A stretch of DNA of 64,000 nt, from assembly GCF_900156655.1 (NCBI RefSeq), contig NZ_FTOG01000002.1, forward strand, positions 186,001 to 250,000, given 5' to 3'. Source of the DNA: Rhodobacter aestuarii. GTDB lineage: Bacteria > Pseudomonadota > Alphaproteobacteria > Rhodobacterales > Rhodobacteraceae. Both the position numbers and the translations under genes were made by a program. How positions within the stretch are numbered: position 1 is the stretch's first letter; every line of letters begins with the position of its first letter. Below the pieces are notes generated by a model. It had not been told where the DNA came from, ran no database searches, and saw only the letters and a list, made by a program, of their open reading frames with translations. Positions 45,538 through 53,761 of this stretch are shown piece by piece.

Positions 45538-46656
45538 ATGACCCAGCCCCGTTACACCCCGCTTGTTGCCGCCCTGCCCGCCACCGTGCCCTTTGTCGGC
45601 CCTGAAGCGCAGGAGCGTGCCCGTGGCCGCCCCTCTGCCGCACGGCTTGGCGCAAATGAAAACGGCTTTGGCCCCTCGCCACGCGCGATTGCGGCTATGG
45701 CCGCAGCCGCAGGCGATGCGTGGATGTATGGCGACCCGGAGGTGCATGACCTGAAGGCAGCGCTCGCCGCGCATCACGGTTGCCGCCCCGAAAACGTGGT
45801 CATTGGCGAAGGGATCGACGGGCTTTTGGGCTATCTCTGCCGCCTGCTGTTGGAACCCGGTGACCCGGTGGTCACGTCCGAAGGGGCTTATCCGACCTTC
45901 AACTTCCATGTCGCGGGGTTTGGCGGGATGCTGCACACGGTCCCCTACCTAGGCGATCATGAAGACCCGCAGGCGCTTTTGGCCAAGGCCATCGCGCTGC
46001 GCCCCAAGCTGATGTATATCGCCAACCCCGATAACCCGATGGCCTCGCATCACCCCGGCCAAACCATTGCCGAGATGGTCACGCAGGTGCCCGAGGGCAC
46101 TTTGATGGTGCTGGATGAAGCCTATGTCGAATTGGCACCTGAGGGCACCGAAGCCCCGATTGACGCCGATGACCCGCGCGTGATCCGGATGCGCACCTTT
46201 TCCAAGGCACATGGGCTGGCGGGCGCGCGGGTGGGCTATGCGCTTGGCCACCCCGATCTGATTTCCGCCTTTGACAAGATCCGCAACCATTTTGGCATGA
46301 GCCGTATTTCCCAAGCGGGCGCACTGGCCGCGCTGTCTGACACGACATGGCTGGCCTATATGCGCCGCTTGGTGGACGGCGCGCGCGAAACCATCGCGCA
46401 GATCGCACGCGACAATGGGCTTACGCCGCTTCCTTCGGCCACCAATTTCGTGGCGGTGGATTGCGGGCAAGACGGGGCTTTTGCCACAGCGGTTTTGGAA
46501 GAATTGGCCGCCGCCGATGTGTTTGTCCGCAAGCCCGCCGTGGCCCCACAAGACCGCTGCATCCGCATTTCTTGCGGCCCAGAGGCTGAGATGAAAGCCC
46601 TCGCCACCGCGCTGCCTAGCGCCTTAAAACGCGCCCGCGACAGAACGTCCGGTTGA
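45538..46656 (+). CDS. PLP-dependent aminotransferase, histidinol-phosphate type
   Basis: 372 residues, fold type I class I/II. LGANENGFGPSP at the start, PDNPMASH in place of the common PNNPTG, VLDEAYVELAP (PLP Asp) and the Schiff-base Lys in TFSKAHGLAGARVGY. Overall size and order match HisC-like enzymes. A second hisC copy elsewhere is common in this group, so it may work on aromatic amino acids or another phosphate ester. Divergent from the crotonase gene. Confidence 0.88.
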   Translation: MTQPRYTPLVAALPATVPFVGPEAQERARGRPSAARLGANENGFGPSPRAIAAMAAAAGDAWMYGDPEVHDLKAALAAHHGCRPENVVIGEGIDGLLGYLCRLLLEPGDPVVTSEGAYPTFNFHVAGFGGMLHTVPYLGDHEDPQALLAKAIALRPKLMYIANPDNPMASHHPGQTIAEMVTQVPEGTLMVLDEAYVELAPEGTEAPIDADDPRVIRMRTFSKAHGLAGARVGYALGHPDLISAFDKIRNHFGMSRISQAGALAALSDTTWLAYMRRLVDGARETIAQIARDNGLTPLPSATNFVAVDCGQDGAFATAVLEELAAADVFVRKPAVAPQDRCIRISCGPEAEMKALATALPSALKRARDRTSG

Positions 46657-46714
46657 CCCGCTCGTCAACCCTGTGCAGCCATTCGAAAAGATACATCCAA
46701 GGGAAAGGTCAGAC

Positions 46715-47110
46715 ATGAAACAGTATTTGCTGATGGAGAAATATCCGGTCTTCGATCTGACCCTGCCGAAGGCAGAAACCAGCTGTGCCACCGTCGATGA
46801 CGTGATGGCCAAGCTGAAAGAGAAAATCGACGCCCACCCCAAGGTCGCCTATATCGCCACCTTCGACCATTACGCGCATACGACCGTGATCGAAGGCACG
46901 ATCGACCGCTCGATCTTGGCCGCGCAGAACATCGTTTTCTGCTTTGGCGTTGCGCTGCCCAATGCCCATGTGCTGGCCGTGCGCCCGCGCGCGATTGGCG
47001 TGGCCGATCTGGGCGATGCGTTCCACCTGACCTTCCTTGAGCCGCCGATGGAATTGGCGACGAAGGAAATGGAAGCTTGGTGCAAATCGCTTGCCGATCT
47101 GAAAGCCTAA
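46715..47110 (+). CDS. conserved protein of unknown function (DUF6858-like)
   Basis: 131 residues, soluble, no signal peptide. MKQYLLMEKYPVFDLTL at the N-terminus, FDHYAHT and NIVFCFGVALPN followed by AVRPRAIGV in the middle are strongly conserved-looking blocks. From memory I link it to DUF6858; I could not check. The start at 46715 has AAAGG upstream, better than one at 46673. No functional clue except the invariant-looking His-Tyr-His and Cys. It lies between an aminotransferase and a DUF305-like gene without clear operon ties. Confidence 0.65.
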   Translation: MKQYLLMEKYPVFDLTLPKAETSCATVDDVMAKLKEKIDAHPKVAYIATFDHYAHTTVIEGTIDRSILAAQNIVFCFGVALPNAHVLAVRPRAIGVADLGDAFHLTFLEPPMELATKEMEAWCKSLADLKA

Positions 47111-47230
47111 GACTTCAACACCTTGCGAGCCTGCGCCTTTTGGGGCGGGCTCACGCGTCTCTCGCGCGGCCTTGATTTGATGCGCCCGCTCTGGCGCGCC
47201 ACTGTGACGGCACCGATGAAGGAGTCGTCC

Positions 47231-47617
47231 ATGTCCCCCCGTACCCGTCGTCATATCGCTTTGCTCAGCCCCTTGGCTTTCGCGCTGGCCTTTGGGGCCT
47301 ATGCCGATGATCTGCCCGCACCGATGATGCGCAGCGCAGCCACCGCCACCGCCGATGCGGCCCCCTCAACCGCAGCGTTTGAGGCGGCAAAGGCGCGAAT
47401 GGCCACCGATATGGCCGCCCCCTATACCGGTAATGCCGATCTGGATTTTGTCCGCAGTCTGCTGCCACAAAAACAAGCCGCCGTGGATATGGCGCAGATT
47501 GTTGTTGAGAACGGCGCCGATCCAGACTTGCGCCACCGCGCCGAGGCGATGGCGGCCCAAGATCAAGCCGAGATTGAATGGCTGATGGGCTGGCTCGAAA
47601 AGCATGGCCAGCCCTAA
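47231..47617 (+). CDS. exported DUF305-like protein lacking the metal-binding histidines
   Basis: 128 residues. Signal peptide to about residue 25 (LLSPLAFALAFGAYA). The DUF305 core is present in DFVRSLLPQKQAAVDMAQ and AAQDQAEIEWLMGWL. The family's HH pair, thought to bind copper, is replaced by Gln80-Lys81. GAAGGAG precedes ATG 47231. Probably a periplasmic four-helix protein that lost metal binding or took another role. Converges on the aminotransferase gene, 3 nt between stops. Confidence 0.7.
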   Translation: MSPRTRRHIALLSPLAFALAFGAYADDLPAPMMRSAATATADAAPSTAAFEAAKARMATDMAAPYTGNADLDFVRSLLPQKQAAVDMAQIVVENGADPDLRHRAEAMAAQDQAEIEWLMGWLEKHGQP

Positions 47618-47620
47618 GGC

Positions 47621-48823
47621 TTAAGCGCCCGCGGCCACCACTGCGGCTGCCGCCTGAATGCCACCCGCGCCATGCGAGATGTTGAGCGCCTGAAGCCCTG
47701 CTTCCATCACCGCAAGCACGCCAAGGGTCATATGCGCGTTCACATGGCCCATATGCGCGACGCGCAGAAAATCATCGGCCTCGGCGCTGCCCATCGCCGC
47801 CATGCCAAGCCCAATGCCCAACGTCACGCCCGCTTCCGCCTCGCACCAGCGGCGCAGCCGTTCGGCCCCGCCCTGCCCGATCCGCGCGGCGGTGACAGAG
47901 CCCGCCCGGAACGCCGGATCAGCGACATTGAGCGCCAGATCTCCGCCCTGCCCCCAAGCCTCAAAGGCCGCCGCCACAGCGCGTGCGAGGGCCTGGTGGC
48001 GCGCCCAAACATGCGGCAGACCTTCTTCGTCCAAGATCATCTTGAGCGATTCCGCCATGCCGAAAAGGTGATGCGTCGGCGCGGTGCCACAGAAATGTTG
48101 GTAGTAGAAATCTGGCGCGATGCGCGGCGCCCAATCCCAATACGGCGTACGCAGATCGGCGCTGCGGCTCACCGCCAGCGCCTTATCGGACACCCAGACA
48201 AAGCCGAGCCCCGGCGGCACCATCAGCCCCTTTTGGCTGGCCGCGATCATCACATCGACGCCCCAGTCATCAAACCGGAACGCATCGCAAGCCAGCGAGG
48301 CAATACAATCGACCGCCAAAAGCGCCGGGTGCCCCGCCGCATCCATTGCCGCACGCACCGCCGCCACATCATTGCGGATCGAGGTCGCGGTATCGACATG
48401 GGTGAGGAACACGGCCTTGATGTCATGGCCCGTATCGGCGCGCAAAGCGGCCTCGACCCGGTTCGGGTCCACCGGCGTGGTGAGCCCAAAATCAAGCGCC
48501 TCGACCGTCACCCCCATCGCCTCCGCCTGCGCGGCCCAGCCCTGCCCAAAGCGCCCGGTTTGCAAAGAAAGCACCTTGTCGCCCCGACTGAAGATATTGG
48601 CGATGCTCGCCTCCCACGTGCCGTGGCCGTTGCAGATATAAATCGCGACATGGCTCGTGCTAAGCGCCACACGGCGCAGATCGGCCACCACCTGCCCGGT
48701 CAGATCAACCAGATCGCCTTCATAGATATTGGGCGCCGAGCGGTGCATCGCCGCCAACACGCGTTCGGGCATCACCGAAGGGCCGGGAATGGCAAGATAG
48801 GAACGACCGTGGGCAAGGCTCAT
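47621..48823 (-). CDS. class V aminotransferase (serine/alanine-glyoxylate type)
   Basis: 400 residues. PGPSVMPERVLAAMHRSAPNIYEGD at the start and CNGHGTWEASIANIFSRGDKV are typical of serine-glyoxylate aminotransferases; the PLP lysine is Lys198 in AASQKGLMVPPG. WDWAP and HHLFGMAESL complete the active site. In methylotrophs this is the serine-cycle SgaA; no other serine-cycle genes are here, so it may do glyoxylate or photorespiratory-type amination. Divergent from the ABC transporter. Confidence 0.9.
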   Translation of the reverse strand: MSLAHGRSYLAIPGPSVMPERVLAAMHRSAPNIYEGDLVDLTGQVVADLRRVALSTSHVAIYICNGHGTWEASIANIFSRGDKVLSLQTGRFGQGWAAQAEAMGVTVEALDFGLTTPVDPNRVEAALRADTGHDIKAVFLTHVDTATSIRNDVAAVRAAMDAAGHPALLAVDCIASLACDAFRFDDWGVDVMIAASQKGLMVPPGLGFVWVSDKALAVSRSADLRTPYWDWAPRIAPDFYYQHFCGTAPTHHLFGMAESLKMILDEEGLPHVWARHQALARAVAAAFEAWGQGGDLALNVADPAFRAGSVTAARIGQGGAERLRRWCEAEAGVTLGIGLGMAAMGSAEADDFLRVAHMGHVNAHMTLGVLAVMEAGLQALNISHGAGGIQAAAAVVAAGA

Positions 48824-48978
48824 GACAGATCTCCGGGCTTGAACGCACTATCGGTAGTAAGCCGCGCGGGGGTGGTCAACGTTTGGGCTTGTAACGGTCA
48901 CAAATCCCGCCTGCCTTGCCGCCAAAGGGCAATCGCGCTATCCCAAACCTAGCCAGAATTCATCCGTCAGAGGACCGC

Positions 48979-50742
48979 GTGACCCAGCCAAAAGATACCG
49001 CGCCGAAGGCGGCCTACAGTTCGCGCGTTCTTTTTGGGCGCATCTGGCGCGGCTATCTGCGTGAGCATTGGCCGAAAATGGCGCTGGCCGGGCTTTTGAT
49101 GGCGGTCGAAGGCGCCTGCCTTGGCGTGCTGAGTTGGATGCTTGAGCCGCTTTTCGACAAGGTTTTCGCCGCCGGCCAATCGGGCTTGATCTGGGTCGTT
49201 GGCGGGGTGATCTTTTCACTTTTCGCCATCCGTGCCGTCACCTCGGTCGGCGCGCGCGGCTTGCTGACGGATGTCGCCCAACGCTCTTCGAGCGCGATGC
49301 AAGTGGACCTGTTGCGCCATATCCTGCGACTGGATCAAAGCTTCTTTCAAGACAACCCGCCCGGCGCCCTGATCGAGCGGGTGCAAGGCGACACGATGGC
49401 CGTGCAAGGCGTGTGGCAGGTGTTTATCACCGGCGCCGGGCGCGACGCGGTGGCGCTGATTTCGCTTTTCACAGTGGCCGTTTCCATCGACTGGCGCTGG
49501 ACTTTGGCGGCGCTGGTCGGCGCACCGCTTCTGGTAGCCCCGATCGCGCTGGCACAACGCTATATTCGGCGCAAAACCCAGCAAATGCGCACGCAATCGG
49601 GCGACCGCGCCACCCGGCTGGATGAGGTTTTTCACGGCATCTCGGCTGTGAAGCTCTACCAGATGGAAGCCTATCAGACGGAACGGTTTGAAAAGCTGGT
49701 GGTCGCGATCCGCAAAGCGCTCGTCAAAATGACGCTTTCGCAATCGACGATCCCGGCATTGATCGACCTTGTGACCGGGCTTGGCTTCTTTGCCGTTCTG
49801 GTACTAGGCGCTCCCGAAATCGTTGAGGGCAAGCGCACCGTGGGCGAGTTCATGTCCTTCTTCACGGCGATGGCGCTGGCCTTCCAACCCTTGCGCCGGC
49901 TTGGCGGACTGTCTGGCACATGGCAGATTGCAGCGGCGAGCCTTGAGCGGCTCTATCTGGTGTTTGACATTCAGCCTTCGGTGCAAACCCCCGCCGCGCC
50001 GCTCCCCAAGCCCGCAACCACCGCAGTGCAGTTTGACGATGTGCGCTTTTCCTATGGGACGAAACCGGTTTTGCGCGGGCTGTCCTTCACCGCAGAGGCG
50101 GGCAAGACCACGGCGCTTGTTGGCCCCTCGGGCGCGGGCAAGTCGAGCGTGTTCAACCTGCTGACCCGCCTGATCGACGCCCAATCGGGCACGATCTCCG
50201 TGGGCGGCGTGCCGGTGACAGCGGTGGATCTGGTGGCGCTGCGGCAGATGTTTGCCTCGGTCAGCCAAGACGCGGCGCTTTTTGACGAAACGATCCGCGA
50301 AAACGTGTTGCTTGGGCGCAGCGATATCAGCGAGGCAGAGCTGCGAAATGCGCTTGATGTGGCCTATGTCTCCGAATTCGTCGATGCGCTGCCCGCCGGG
50401 CTTGATACGCCCGCAGGGCCGCGCGGCTCGGCGCTTTCTGGCGGCCAGCGTCAGCGGGTGGCGATTGCCCGCGCGGTGCTGCGCGATGCACCGATTTTGC
50501 TGTTGGATGAGGCCACCTCGGCCCTCGACACCGCCTCTGAGGCGAAGGTGGCGCAAGCGCTCTCGCGGCTTTCGGAAGGCCGCACCACTTTGGTGATTGC
50601 GCACCGCCTCTCCACTGTGCGTGATGCTGACAAAATCGTCGTGATCAACGAAGGACAGGTTGTTGAGGAAGGCACGCATGATGTGCTGATGGCACAAGGC
50701 GGTGCCTATGCCACCCTGTGCAAGATGCAACTTGTCGAATGA
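48979..50742 (+). CDS. ABC exporter, fused membrane and ATPase domains (MsbA-like)
   Basis: 587 residues. Membrane domain (about 25-320) with six helices; ATPase domain from about 345 with Walker A GPSGAGKSS, signature LSGGQRQRVAIARA, Walker B ILLLDEATSALD and H-loop VIAHRLS. Works as a homodimer exporting lipids or hydrophobic compounds; MsbA, LPS flipping, is the best-known relative. GTG 48979 after AGAGGA is preferred to a far upstream start. Followed 34 nt later by ygfZ. Confidence 0.93.
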   Translation: MTQPKDTAPKAAYSSRVLFGRIWRGYLREHWPKMALAGLLMAVEGACLGVLSWMLEPLFDKVFAAGQSGLIWVVGGVIFSLFAIRAVTSVGARGLLTDVAQRSSSAMQVDLLRHILRLDQSFFQDNPPGALIERVQGDTMAVQGVWQVFITGAGRDAVALISLFTVAVSIDWRWTLAALVGAPLLVAPIALAQRYIRRKTQQMRTQSGDRATRLDEVFHGISAVKLYQMEAYQTERFEKLVVAIRKALVKMTLSQSTIPALIDLVTGLGFFAVLVLGAPEIVEGKRTVGEFMSFFTAMALAFQPLRRLGGLSGTWQIAAASLERLYLVFDIQPSVQTPAAPLPKPATTAVQFDDVRFSYGTKPVLRGLSFTAEAGKTTALVGPSGAGKSSVFNLLTRLIDAQSGTISVGGVPVTAVDLVALRQMFASVSQDAALFDETIRENVLLGRSDISEAELRNALDVAYVSEFVDALPAGLDTPAGPRGSALSGGQRQRVAIARAVLRDAPILLLDEATSALDTASEAKVAQALSRLSEGRTTLVIAHRLSTVRDADKIVVINEGQVVEEGTHDVLMAQGGAYATLCKMQLVE

Positions 50743-50776
50743 CAGTCCCCGCCCATATCGGGGGAAGGAGGCAACC

Positions 50777-51508
50777 ATGCGCAGTATTTATGAAATTTCC
50801 GGCCCGGATCGCGTGCATTTCCTGCAAGGGCTTGTCAGCAACGATGTGAAGAAGCTTTCCGAAGGGCCGATCTATGCGGCTTTGTTGACGCCGCAGGGAA
50901 AGTATCTCGCGGATTTCTTTTTGGTGCCCCAAGGCGACAGCGTGCTTTTGGACATTGATGCCAGTTTGGCTGAGGCCACCGTGAAGCGGCTGATGATGTA
51001 TAAGCTGCGCGCCGATGTGGCGATTACCCCGACCGATTTGCAAGTCGCGCGCGGCACCGGTCCCGCGCCCGAAGGCGCGGTGCAAGACCCGCGCCACCCA
51101 GAGCTTGGCTGGCGGCTTTACGGTTCAGAGGCGGGCGATGATGGCACCGATTGGGACGCGCTTCGCGTTGCCCATATGATCCCGGAAACCGGGATCGAAC
51201 TGACGCCCGAGACCTATATCCTTGAAGCCGGGTTTGAACGGCTCAATGGCGTGGATTTCCGCAAGGGCTGCTATGTTGGACAAGAGGTCACCGCGCGCAT
51301 GAAGCACAAGACCGAATTGCGCAAAGGGCTGGTGCGGCTGAAAATTGTGGGCGCCGCGCCTGTTGGCACACCGATTGAGGCCGAGGGGAAAACGGTCGGC
51401 ACGCTTTATACCCAAGCGCAGGGCTTCGCTTTGGCCCAGATCCGCCATGATGCGCTCGCGGGTCCGCTGCGTGCAGGCGATGCGGAACTGAGCGCCACGG
51501 AGGCCTAA
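50777..51508 (+). CDS. ygfZ: YgfZ/IbaG-type folate-binding iron-sulfur cluster assembly protein
   Basis: 243 residues. The GcvT-like fold with the diagnostic KGCYVGQE (conserved Cys) at about residue 165 in FRKGCYVGQEVTARM. VHFLQGLVSNDV at the N-terminus is the other block. Helps form or repair 4Fe-4S clusters with folate. GGAGG before ATG 50777. Often near ABC or lipid genes in Rhodobacterales, with no clear functional link. Confidence 0.93.
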   Translation: MRSIYEISGPDRVHFLQGLVSNDVKKLSEGPIYAALLTPQGKYLADFFLVPQGDSVLLDIDASLAEATVKRLMMYKLRADVAITPTDLQVARGTGPAPEGAVQDPRHPELGWRLYGSEAGDDGTDWDALRVAHMIPETGIELTPETYILEAGFERLNGVDFRKGCYVGQEVTARMKHKTELRKGLVRLKIVGAAPVGTPIEAEGKTVGTLYTQAQGFALAQIRHDALAGPLRAGDAELSATEA

Positions 51509-51815
51509 CCGCCTTCACAAGACCGCGAGCCGCGCGCTATCAGCCCTAACAAGGCGTTGCGATGCGCGAACACAAGATGACGTGAAACACAAGCACCCGG
51601 CACGCGTTTTGCGGAAAAGAACCTTGAACGCTTGGTCAAACTGACCATATATGGCCGGTTGTTCTCGTTAACAGGCGCTAAATCCGGGGCCACGAGAACC
51701 CACCCATGCATTCAACGCATGGCAGCCATGTGTTTGGGGGCATATCGAATCACGTCCCAAGCGCCGTAGATGGCCGCCACGCCAGGAAACGCAAGAGCAA
51801 TAAAAAGGACAGAAA
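51509..51815. other. long leader region of the DUF6280-like gene
   Basis: 307 bp without a gene. Holds a sigma-70-like promoter with an operator-like palindrome (51624-51653) and a leader of about 155 nt rich in short inverted segments. Nothing else is recognised. Confidence 0.5.
51624..51653 (+). promoter_or_regulatory. promoter with overlapping palindrome TGGTCA-N3-TGACCA
   Basis: TTGAAC at 51624-51629 as -35, TATATG at 51648-51653 as -10, spacing 18. A perfect palindrome (51633-51647) lies between them, well placed for a repressor. Transcription would start near 51660, some 155 nt before the ATG at 51816. Confidence 0.5.
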
Positions 51816-52136
51816 ATGCGCGATTTCGTTGACGGCTCCGCATTCAACTATGAGCAAGGCCAACGTGCACGGAAGCTTTTTGCCGCCGTCGTGCTCGCCG
51901 CGCTCGATGATGCGATTGCCGATGACAAGAAATACGGCAACGGCCCCGAGCAGATCGCCCGTTGGGCGCGGTCGCGCGATGGACGCGAAGTGCTGTCCTG
52001 CGCCGGGATCGACCCGAACGAGCGCGTGGTGAAAGGCCTGATGGAATTCGTCACCAAAGGTGTGCGGACTTCTGTTGCGCTCTCGCGCGAAGAAAGCGAA
52101 CGGCGCATGGCGGCGGAAGAAGCCGAAGCGGCGTAA
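51816..52136 (+). CDS. DUF6280-like small conserved protein
   Basis: 106 residues, soluble, helical. MRDFVDGSAFNYEQGQRARKLFAAVVLAALDDAI, then DDKKYGNGPEQIARWARSRDGREVLSCAGI and VVKGLMEFVTKGV. From memory these small proteins (DUF6280) are widespread in Rhodobacterales. The WARSRDGREVLSCAGIDP segment suggests a helix-turn-helix-like or protein-binding module. AAGGAC ribosome site; single gene with its own promoter and strong terminator, so its dosage is controlled separately. Function unknown. Confidence 0.75.
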   Translation: MRDFVDGSAFNYEQGQRARKLFAAVVLAALDDAIADDKKYGNGPEQIARWARSRDGREVLSCAGIDPNERVVKGLMEFVTKGVRTSVALSREESERRMAAEEAEAA

Positions 52137-52158
52137 GCCCCAGCCAGATATGGCATTA

Positions 52159-52200
52159 GCGAACGGCGTGTCCTCCCTCGGACACGCCGTTTGCTTTTTG
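52159..52200 (+). terminator. strong intrinsic terminator after the DUF6280-like gene
   Basis: Arms 52159-52173 and 52180-52194 pair over 15 bp (one G-U) around a 6-nt loop, followed by TTTTTG. The strongest hairpin of the window. Confidence 0.92.
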
Positions 52201-52231
52201 TGCATCAAAGGGAAAGCGGTGGGGCCGCCGC

Positions 52232-53635
52232 TTATTCGTAGCCCTGCCCCATCAGCGCACGCTGAATTTCACGGCGCACAAGTTTGCGGACGTTTTGCGT
52301 GATCCGCTCACCAAGCGCGCCCCGCAATTCTTCACGCACCATCTGGCCCACCATGTCGCGCAGCGCGGCTTCATCGAGCAGCCGTTCATCGCTGGCAAAC
52401 TGGGTGTCATCCTCGATCATATCCGCATCGTAATAGGCGGCATCCGCATCCAGTTCTTCACGCAGGCTGTCATAGGTAGAGCGGCGCGACGAAACATGCT
52501 GTTCGACTTCCTCAGCATCTTCGAGGCTGAGCCGACGCGGCGCGGCACCACGCGCAAGGTTCAGCGTCGCTTCCGCCCAATCCATGCCCACACTTTCCGT
52601 CTCGGTTTCCGCCCAAGCGGCATCCTCAAGATCGGGGTCGGCTTGTTCGGCAGCAAACGCGGCATCGGCCTCGTCTTCGCTGATCGAAGGTGCCTCTTCC
52701 AAGATGGCTTCCAGCTCGGCCTCATAGGCCGGTTCCTGCGTGCCCAAGGCGGCCTCGTCAAAGGCTTCCGGCAGTTCCGTCAAAGGCGCCGCGCCCTCGG
52801 CCACGAAGGGGTGGCCTTCTTCGGGTTCAAACTCGGTGTCGCTTTCGGCCACCGCGGCCTCAAGCTCGGCAATTGTGCTTTCCAGACGCGCAAGTTCATC
52901 GCCCAGATCGTCTTTGGCCGGAGCCTCGGGCAGCGCGACGTCGGCGTCCATATCATCCGCGCCATCAAGCACCGCAGATGCCTCAAGCAGCGCGCCAGAG
53001 CCTTCCAGCGCGGCCTCCGCCTCTGCCAAAAGGGCCTCTGCCTCGGTCAACACACGCGGTTGCGGCGCGACTTCGACGGGCGCCTCCGCCATCACGGGGG
53101 CATCGTCAGCCATGGGGTCCGGCTCCGCAAGCCCGGTGTCGGGCAGTTCTTCTGCATCGGTCTCATCAATCCGCAACGCCGGGCTCAGGACCAGAAAGTC
53201 GTCGGCTTGATCCGTCGCTTCCGAAACCTCGGCCTCAGACACATCTGCGACCGCATCGACAACCGGTTCAAACGTGGGCATCTCCGGCTCGGGGAATTCG
53301 TCGACAAGGGGCTCGACCGGTGCCTCGGGCAGCTCAAGCGCGGCTTCCAGAACCATCGGCGGCTCGGGCGCTACATCTTCCACCGGTTCTTCGGCAACCG
53401 CGTCCATCACCGCCTTGGGCTCAGACACAACCTCCGGTTCCGGCGCGGCTTCCGGCTCGGCCATCACTTCGGGTTCGGCAACAGGCTCCGGGTCCGGCGC
53501 GTGAAGGGGCATCGCGACGGCGGCACTTCGATGCGGCACAGCCGAGGAGCGTGAAGGGCTCACGTCACTCGATACCAGCCGCCGGATCGACGCCAGCACA
53601 TCTTCGATTTCGATATTCGTCTCGGTTTCCGACAT
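52232..53635 (-). CDS. popZ: PopZ-like (DUF2497) polar organising protein
   Basis: 467 residues. N-terminal short helix IEDVLASIRRLVS is the PopZ/DUF2497 signature; then a very long acidic, Pro/Glu/Ala-rich disordered region (about 30-400), and C-terminal helices DMVGQMVREELRGALGERITQNVRKLVRREIQRAL for assembly. PopZ forms polar matrices that anchor chromosome origins. Placed next to a TolC gene, as PopZ is in Caulobacter to my knowledge. Longer than Caulobacter PopZ (177 aa) owing to the spacer. Start 53635 or 53638 (double ATG after GAGG). Confidence 0.65.
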   Translation of the reverse strand: MSETETNIEIEDVLASIRRLVSSDVSPSRSSAVPHRSAAVAMPLHAPDPEPVAEPEVMAEPEAAPEPEVVSEPKAVMDAVAEEPVEDVAPEPPMVLEAALELPEAPVEPLVDEFPEPEMPTFEPVVDAVADVSEAEVSEATDQADDFLVLSPALRIDETDAEELPDTGLAEPDPMADDAPVMAEAPVEVAPQPRVLTEAEALLAEAEAALEGSGALLEASAVLDGADDMDADVALPEAPAKDDLGDELARLESTIAELEAAVAESDTEFEPEEGHPFVAEGAAPLTELPEAFDEAALGTQEPAYEAELEAILEEAPSISEDEADAAFAAEQADPDLEDAAWAETETESVGMDWAEATLNLARGAAPRRLSLEDAEEVEQHVSSRRSTYDSLREELDADAAYYDADMIEDDTQFASDERLLDEAALRDMVGQMVREELRGALGERITQNVRKLVRREIQRALMGQGYE

Positions 53636-53761
53636 CATGCCCTCAATCCTGCGATCCGACTGCACGTCTGCCCAGCCTTTTGGTGTAAGCAGAATCCCTC
53701 ATATCCGGGCTGTTGCCCGAACGAAGCAGGTCGGCACCCATAACGCGCCCCTCAGGCAAGC

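Noticed and set aside
45538-46656. Firm assignment as hisC
   Set aside because: No his genes nearby and a variant PDNPMA motif; only the family-level call is supported.
52295-53554. Long plus-strand reading frame opposite the PopZ-like gene
   Set aside because: Mirror of the repetitive acidic coding region in a GC-rich genome; rich in Arg, His and Phe, no ribosome site.
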